Position numbers and translations under genes: made by a program. Below the pieces are notes generated by a model. That model was not told the DNA's origin and searched no databases. It was given only the letters and a program-made list of their open reading frames with translations. This document shows positions 31,687 through 34,069 of a stretch of 34,069 nt of DNA, one piece after another. Position 1 is the stretch's first letter, and every line of letters begins with the position of its first letter. Source of the stretch: a virus; IMG/VR virus record IMGVR_UViG_3300024261_000095, positions 1 through 34,069 of that record, one strand, 5' to 3'.

Positions 31687-32328
31687 CTACGGTATCACGA
31701 ATACTTCTCGTCTATTTGACACACATAAATCTATGTCCTCTTGCCAAAATCTTTTACTTTCACTAGGAGATACACTTCCACCACTTGGAATCTCATCCAT
31801 GCGGAATGATGTATTCATGACTTCTATTGCTGTCATTTTAATTACTGCATCTGCAATATCCAATGGTATAACAGTATCACCTGCAAAATTATCACCACCA
31901 TAACGATAAGTAACCCTGACCCTATTTTTTCTTAGAATTGTAAACAGATATCCTCTTAAGTGTAACGTTCCCCTCTCATACTCACAGTTATACCATTGAT
32001 TTTGACCTACTACATTTTCCCATGTATCTGATTCTCCCTTCCAAACTTCTATCTTGTCACCTTCTGCACCGTCAAGAACGTGTATATTTCTATGTTGTAA
32101 GAATATTGGAGTACCCCATCCGAATGTATATAGTAAAGGTAAATCGTGAACTTCTCTTGTAATTGTCTTTGTTTTCCAAGTATGACCTATTCTTCTGTCT
32201 AACTCCTCTTCTTTTCTGGCAATTATCTTACGTACCATTTCCTTGTTTGGAGTGGTTGTTGAAGTAATAGGAACTCTTAGGAAATCACTAATATCTCCAA
32301 CTGAACAATATGTGGTGGTAGTAACCAT
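31687..32328 (-). CDS. Head-tail connector protein
   Basis: A 213-residue protein. The N-terminal helices (SVGDISDFLRVPI, KEMVRKIIARKEEELDRRIG) match the start of gp6/gp15-type connector proteins, which form a ring beneath the portal. A central beta domain (about 60-150, including NQWYNCEYERGTLHLRG and RVRVTYRYGGD) and C-terminal helices (IPLDIADAVIKMTAIEVM) complete it. It follows small virion genes and precedes the neck protein. A TATA box is 23 nt upstream. Confidence 0.78.
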   Translation of the reverse strand: MVTTTTYCSVGDISDFLRVPITSTTTPNKEMVRKIIARKEEELDRRIGHTWKTKTITREVHDLPLLYTFGWGTPIFLQHRNIHVLDGAEGDKIEVWKGESDTWENVVGQNQWYNCEYERGTLHLRGYLFTILRKNRVRVTYRYGGDNFAGDTVIPLDIADAVIKMTAIEVMNTSFRMDEIPSGGSVSPSESKRFWQEDIDLCVSNRREVFVIP

Positions 32329-32350
32329 ATTCTATTATAAGTCACTTGAT

Positions 32351-32360
32351 ATTTAAAGAT
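32351..32360 (-). promoter_or_regulatory. TATA box for the connector gene
   Basis: Minus-strand ATCTTTAAAT, 23 nt before the ATG at 32328. It starts directly before the stop of the 90-residue gene. Confidence 0.55.
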
Positions 32361-32633
32361 TTATTTAAACACTATTATATATTTAGCAGTGGAACCTGTG
32401 ACTTCTGCAAAGATGCCATTTTCAAATCTTCTATAAATGGAATCCATGTTCTGGACACTCTCTCCATATACTGTAAATTCTACTGGATCTGAATTAGAAT
32501 CTCCATTATGGAATACTATTTTGTCTCCACTTGCACCTAGTTTGGTAACGTGAACTGCTGTCATAACACCGTGACCAGCTTTCACAACACCACTAGCGGC
32601 TACATCTTTTATGTTATGATTGGTATAACTCAT
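32361..32633 (-). CDS. Small probable virion protein
   Basis: A 90-residue protein made mostly of beta strands: GVVKAGHGVMTAVHVTKLG, DKIVFHNGDSNSDPVEFTVY and STAKYIIVFK at the C-terminus. This resembles a small virion decoration or fibre-head domain, but no family can be named. It has its own TATA box 21 nt upstream and sits between the capsid and connector genes, so an accessory capsid role is likely. Confidence 0.6.
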   Translation of the reverse strand: MSYTNHNIKDVAASGVVKAGHGVMTAVHVTKLGASGDKIVFHNGDSNSDPVEFTVYGESVQNMDSIYRRFENGIFAEVTGSTAKYIIVFK

Positions 32634-32653
32634 AATAAATGATTATATCGGTC

Positions 32654-32663
32654 ATATATAAAC
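32654..32663 (-). promoter_or_regulatory. TATA box for the 90-residue virion gene
   Basis: Minus-strand GTTTATATAT, 21 nt before the ATG at 32633. Confidence 0.6.
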
Positions 32664-32667
32664 ATTA

Positions 32668-32922
32668 TTAGAAAAAAGAATGTCCTCTATATTTAGGTAT
32701 TTGATACCCATGTTTACATTTAATCGTAATCATTTTTGAAGATAATCCATTATACCCATATCCACTATATAGATTTGGAATACATTTACTACAAATAATT
32801 CTTAAATTATTCTTATTAAATTTGAATTTTTTCTCAGGAGGTTCTTTTTTATGCATATGTTTAAATTCCCCTGACATATCTAATTGTTTAATTTTTTCCC
32901 AAAATTCATCAATATTATCCAT
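32668..32922 (-). CDS. Small Lys-rich protein with C-x-x-C motif
   Basis: An 84-residue basic protein, starting MDNIDEFWEKIKQLDMSGE. Near the middle is CSKC, followed by a third Cys in KCKHGYQIP, with a His that could complete a metal site. It ends YRGHSFF. Nothing identifies a family. A TATA-like TTTTAAATGG lies about 19 nt upstream. It is one of several zinc-binding small proteins of the window and is the one embedded in the head genes. Confidence 0.55.
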   Translation of the reverse strand: MDNIDEFWEKIKQLDMSGEFKHMHKKEPPEKKFKFNKNNLRIICSKCIPNLYSGYGYNGLSSKMITIKCKHGYQIPKYRGHSFF

Positions 32923-32940
32923 ACGTTATATAACACATTA

Positions 32941-32950
32941 CCATTTAAAA
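32941..32950 (-). promoter_or_regulatory. TATA-like box for the 84-residue gene
   Basis: Minus-strand TTTTAAATGG, 19 nt before the ATG at 32922. A second A-T-rich stretch (GTTATATAAC) is nearer the start. Confidence 0.42.
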
Positions 32951-32964
32951 ATGTTATTATTAAG

Positions 32965-32990
32965 AAAAAAAATATGACTAGGTCTTAGTC
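32965..32990 (-). terminator. Hairpin plus T8 terminator after the small capsid gene
   Basis: Right after the stop the minus strand reads GACTA-AGACC-TAGTC, a perfect five-base stem, followed by ATATTTTTTTTC. Such T-tracts end archaeal transcripts. Confidence 0.55.
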
Positions 32991-33382
32991 TAGTAACCGA
33001 TAATTCGGATACGAATAGTCATTGAATTGACTGCTGTATCTGCACTATCCAGTTCCTCAAGGGCTACAACTGTTGCTGTAGAGCTTGTTGGAGTGTGTCC
33101 GAAACACTTTATCTTACCAGTTGCTGCTGCACCTGCTGCTGCTGGTACATATTGTAAGAGTAGACCTTTATCGCAGTGGAGGATTTGTGCTCCAATTACG
33201 GTACTGATTCTACTACCTAAAGAAAGATCAACTACATTACCACCAGTAGCATAATTGTCGGAGCCACCATAGGTGACGTCAACAATGGTTGACTTTAACT
33301 TAGAAGTCAGTTCTGCTTGGATAGATAGTGTCTTTCCTGTAAGACTTTTGTGGTCGGCATTCTGTACAATTGTGATTGCCAT
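32990..33382 (-). CDS. Probable capsid decoration or head structural protein
   Basis: A 130-residue protein with little charge and many short strands: MAITIVQNADHKSLTGKTLS at the start, VDVTYGGSDNYATGGNVVD in the middle, and VNSMTIRIRIIGY at the end. A Gly/Ala loop (PAAAGAAATG) lies between strands. The Y-x-x-G-G-x-x-V-D-L pattern is frequent in small head proteins coded next to phage capsid genes. It follows the major capsid gene directly, has a strong TATA box 22 nt upstream and a terminator after it, so it seems to be an independently and highly expressed virion protein. Confidence 0.68.
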   Translation of the reverse strand: MAITIVQNADHKSLTGKTLSIQAELTSKLKSTIVDVTYGGSDNYATGGNVVDLSLGSRISTVIGAQILHCDKGLLLQYVPAAAGAAATGKIKCFGHTPTSSTATVVALEELDSADTAVNSMTIRIRIIGY

Positions 33383-33403
33383 TAAGAAATGTATGAACCA
33401 CTA

Positions 33404-33413
33404 ATATATAAAG
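33404..33413 (-). promoter_or_regulatory. TATA box for the decoration-like gene
   Basis: Minus-strand CTTTATATAT, 22 nt before the ATG at 33382; one of the closest matches to an archaeal consensus in the window. Confidence 0.63.
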
Positions 33414-33420
33414 TTAATAT

Positions 33421-33442
33421 AAAAAAGGTGTAAAAAGGGGGG
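33421..33442 (-). terminator. T-rich terminator after the capsid gene
   Basis: The minus strand reads CCCCCC-TTTTT-ACACC-TTTTTT from ten bases after the capsid stop. Oligo-T tracts are archaeal termination signals; no stem is needed. Confidence 0.5.
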
Positions 33443-33451
33443 TTGGTATGA

Positions 33452-34069
33452 CTAGAGTTTAATGTCTCTAATTTTACCTTGTGATTTGAAATGGCGACAA
33501 ACTGTCTCACCCATTGTTCTGAACACACCTTTCTCAACGAAAGCATTGTTCACGAATGGATAGCCAGCAGATCTTCTAGTTGCTTCATAATACTCGGTTG
33601 GTATAGCCACTTGAATTCCGATTCTTGGATATCCATAGCCTTCTGCATCAGATGTATCTAATGCAAATAGTCTTCCAACTTCAGTTGAACCATTAGATGG
33701 GGCATCTTTTGTTGGAATGAATGGAATTCCATAGATAGAGTCGACATGAATACCAGTACCAGTTCCTTTGAAGGTCTGGATACCGTTTACGTCTACTTGA
33801 ACTAATTGCTCACCGTATGGGTTTGCAATACGGACACTTGGCATGTATAAGCCTTGTATCTCAGAGTAGACTTCATGGGAGCCTAGGAATACATTTGGAT
33901 CTTTACCTGCTGCGATTCTAATCTTTCGTAAGAAAGTTCTTAGAACATCGTCAGTCAATACACCGTCAGTACCGATAGTACCAGAAGCAGATTCTACTGT
34001 ACAGTCAAATTCTCCACCGTTTCCATCTCTGTCAACGGTAGCATCAGCAGCCCATGGATCGTAAAATCC
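33452..34069 (-). CDS. Major capsid protein, HK97 fold, C-terminal part
   Basis: The frame is open from the right edge, so only the last 205 residues are seen. It runs from GFYDPWAADATVDRDG at the edge to KSQGKIRDIKL. The segment LTDDVLRTFLRKIRIAAGKD followed by VFLGSHEVYSEIQGLY, then VNGIQTFKG and GIPFIPTKDAP, and the end VFRTMGETVCRHFKSQGKI match the second half of HK97-type capsid proteins (A and P domains). It would form the icosahedral shell. The gene starts outside the window; a TTG at 33958 is only an internal codon. A T-rich terminator follows the stop. Confidence 0.85.
   Translation of the reverse strand, partial: GFYDPWAADATVDRDGNGGEFDCTVESASGTIGTDGVLTDDVLRTFLRKIRIAAGKDPNVFLGSHEVYSEIQGLYMPSVRIANPYGEQLVQVDVNGIQTFKGTGTGIHVDSIYGIPFIPTKDAPSNGSTEVGRLFALDTSDAEGYGYPRIGIQVAIPTEYYEATRRSAGYPFVNNAFVEKGVFRTMGETVCRHFKSQGKIRDIKL

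Overview
This window looks like about half of the genome of a tailed, dsDNA virus (Caudoviricetes-like) or provirus of an archaeon. The tailed-virus assignment rests on recognisable parts: an HK97-type major capsid protein cut by the right edge, head-tail connectors, a tail tube protein, an overlapping pair of tail assembly chaperones, a tape-measure protein, distal-tail and hub proteins, several receptor-binding fibres, and a terminase. The archaeal host is inferred from promoters. A-T-rich TATA boxes (for example ATTTATATAA, CTTTATATAT) recur with their 3' end about 19-26 nt before start codons, as expected for leaderless transcripts, and strong Shine-Dalgarno sites are rare. The low G+C content, Lys/Ile/Asn-rich proteins and marine-phage-like tail genes would fit a virus of ammonia-oxidising Nitrososphaerota, but the sequence alone does not prove that.

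Layout. Almost everything is read on the minus strand, so transcription runs from high to low coordinates. 34069-30502: capsid protein, small virion proteins, connectors and tail terminator. 30467-24007: tail tube, tail chaperones with a candidate -1 frameshift, tape measure with an EF-hand, distal tail protein with a fibronectin III domain, and a hub protein with an inserted lectin-like domain. 23967-10561: an unusually large fibre and adhesin region, comprising five mosaic fibre proteins, two Gly-rich adhesins (one of them counted among the fibres), an 894-residue protein with a 60-nt/20-residue repeat, and a baseplate Ig-like protein. A flavin-dependent tryptophan halogenase with intact catalytic residues sits inside this region. 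10530-7831: a Cas4-like Fe-S nuclease, a probable small terminase and the large terminase. 7800-3850: three disordered proteins with repeated short motifs (W-x-x-W-L-E-K and L-K-L-D-L-x-K). 3815-1: a small accessory region with a zinc-finger/RNase HI gene that seems to need a -1 frameshift, two plus-strand genes (HExxH protease, ribbon-helix-helix-like protein), zinc-ribbon proteins, a calcineurin-like phosphoesterase and a winged-helix protein.

How the parts fit: structural genes are chained by ATGA or TAATG overlaps and very short gaps, interspersed with TATA boxes that start new leaderless transcripts. The tail tip (hub, distal tail, Ig-like protein, fibres) carries many carbohydrate- or protein-binding folds, so host recognition takes up a large share of the coding capacity. 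No portal protein, integrase, polymerase, tRNA or CRISPR array was recognised here; no stretch longer than about 300 bases lacks a gene. All product names come from motifs and gene order read by eye.
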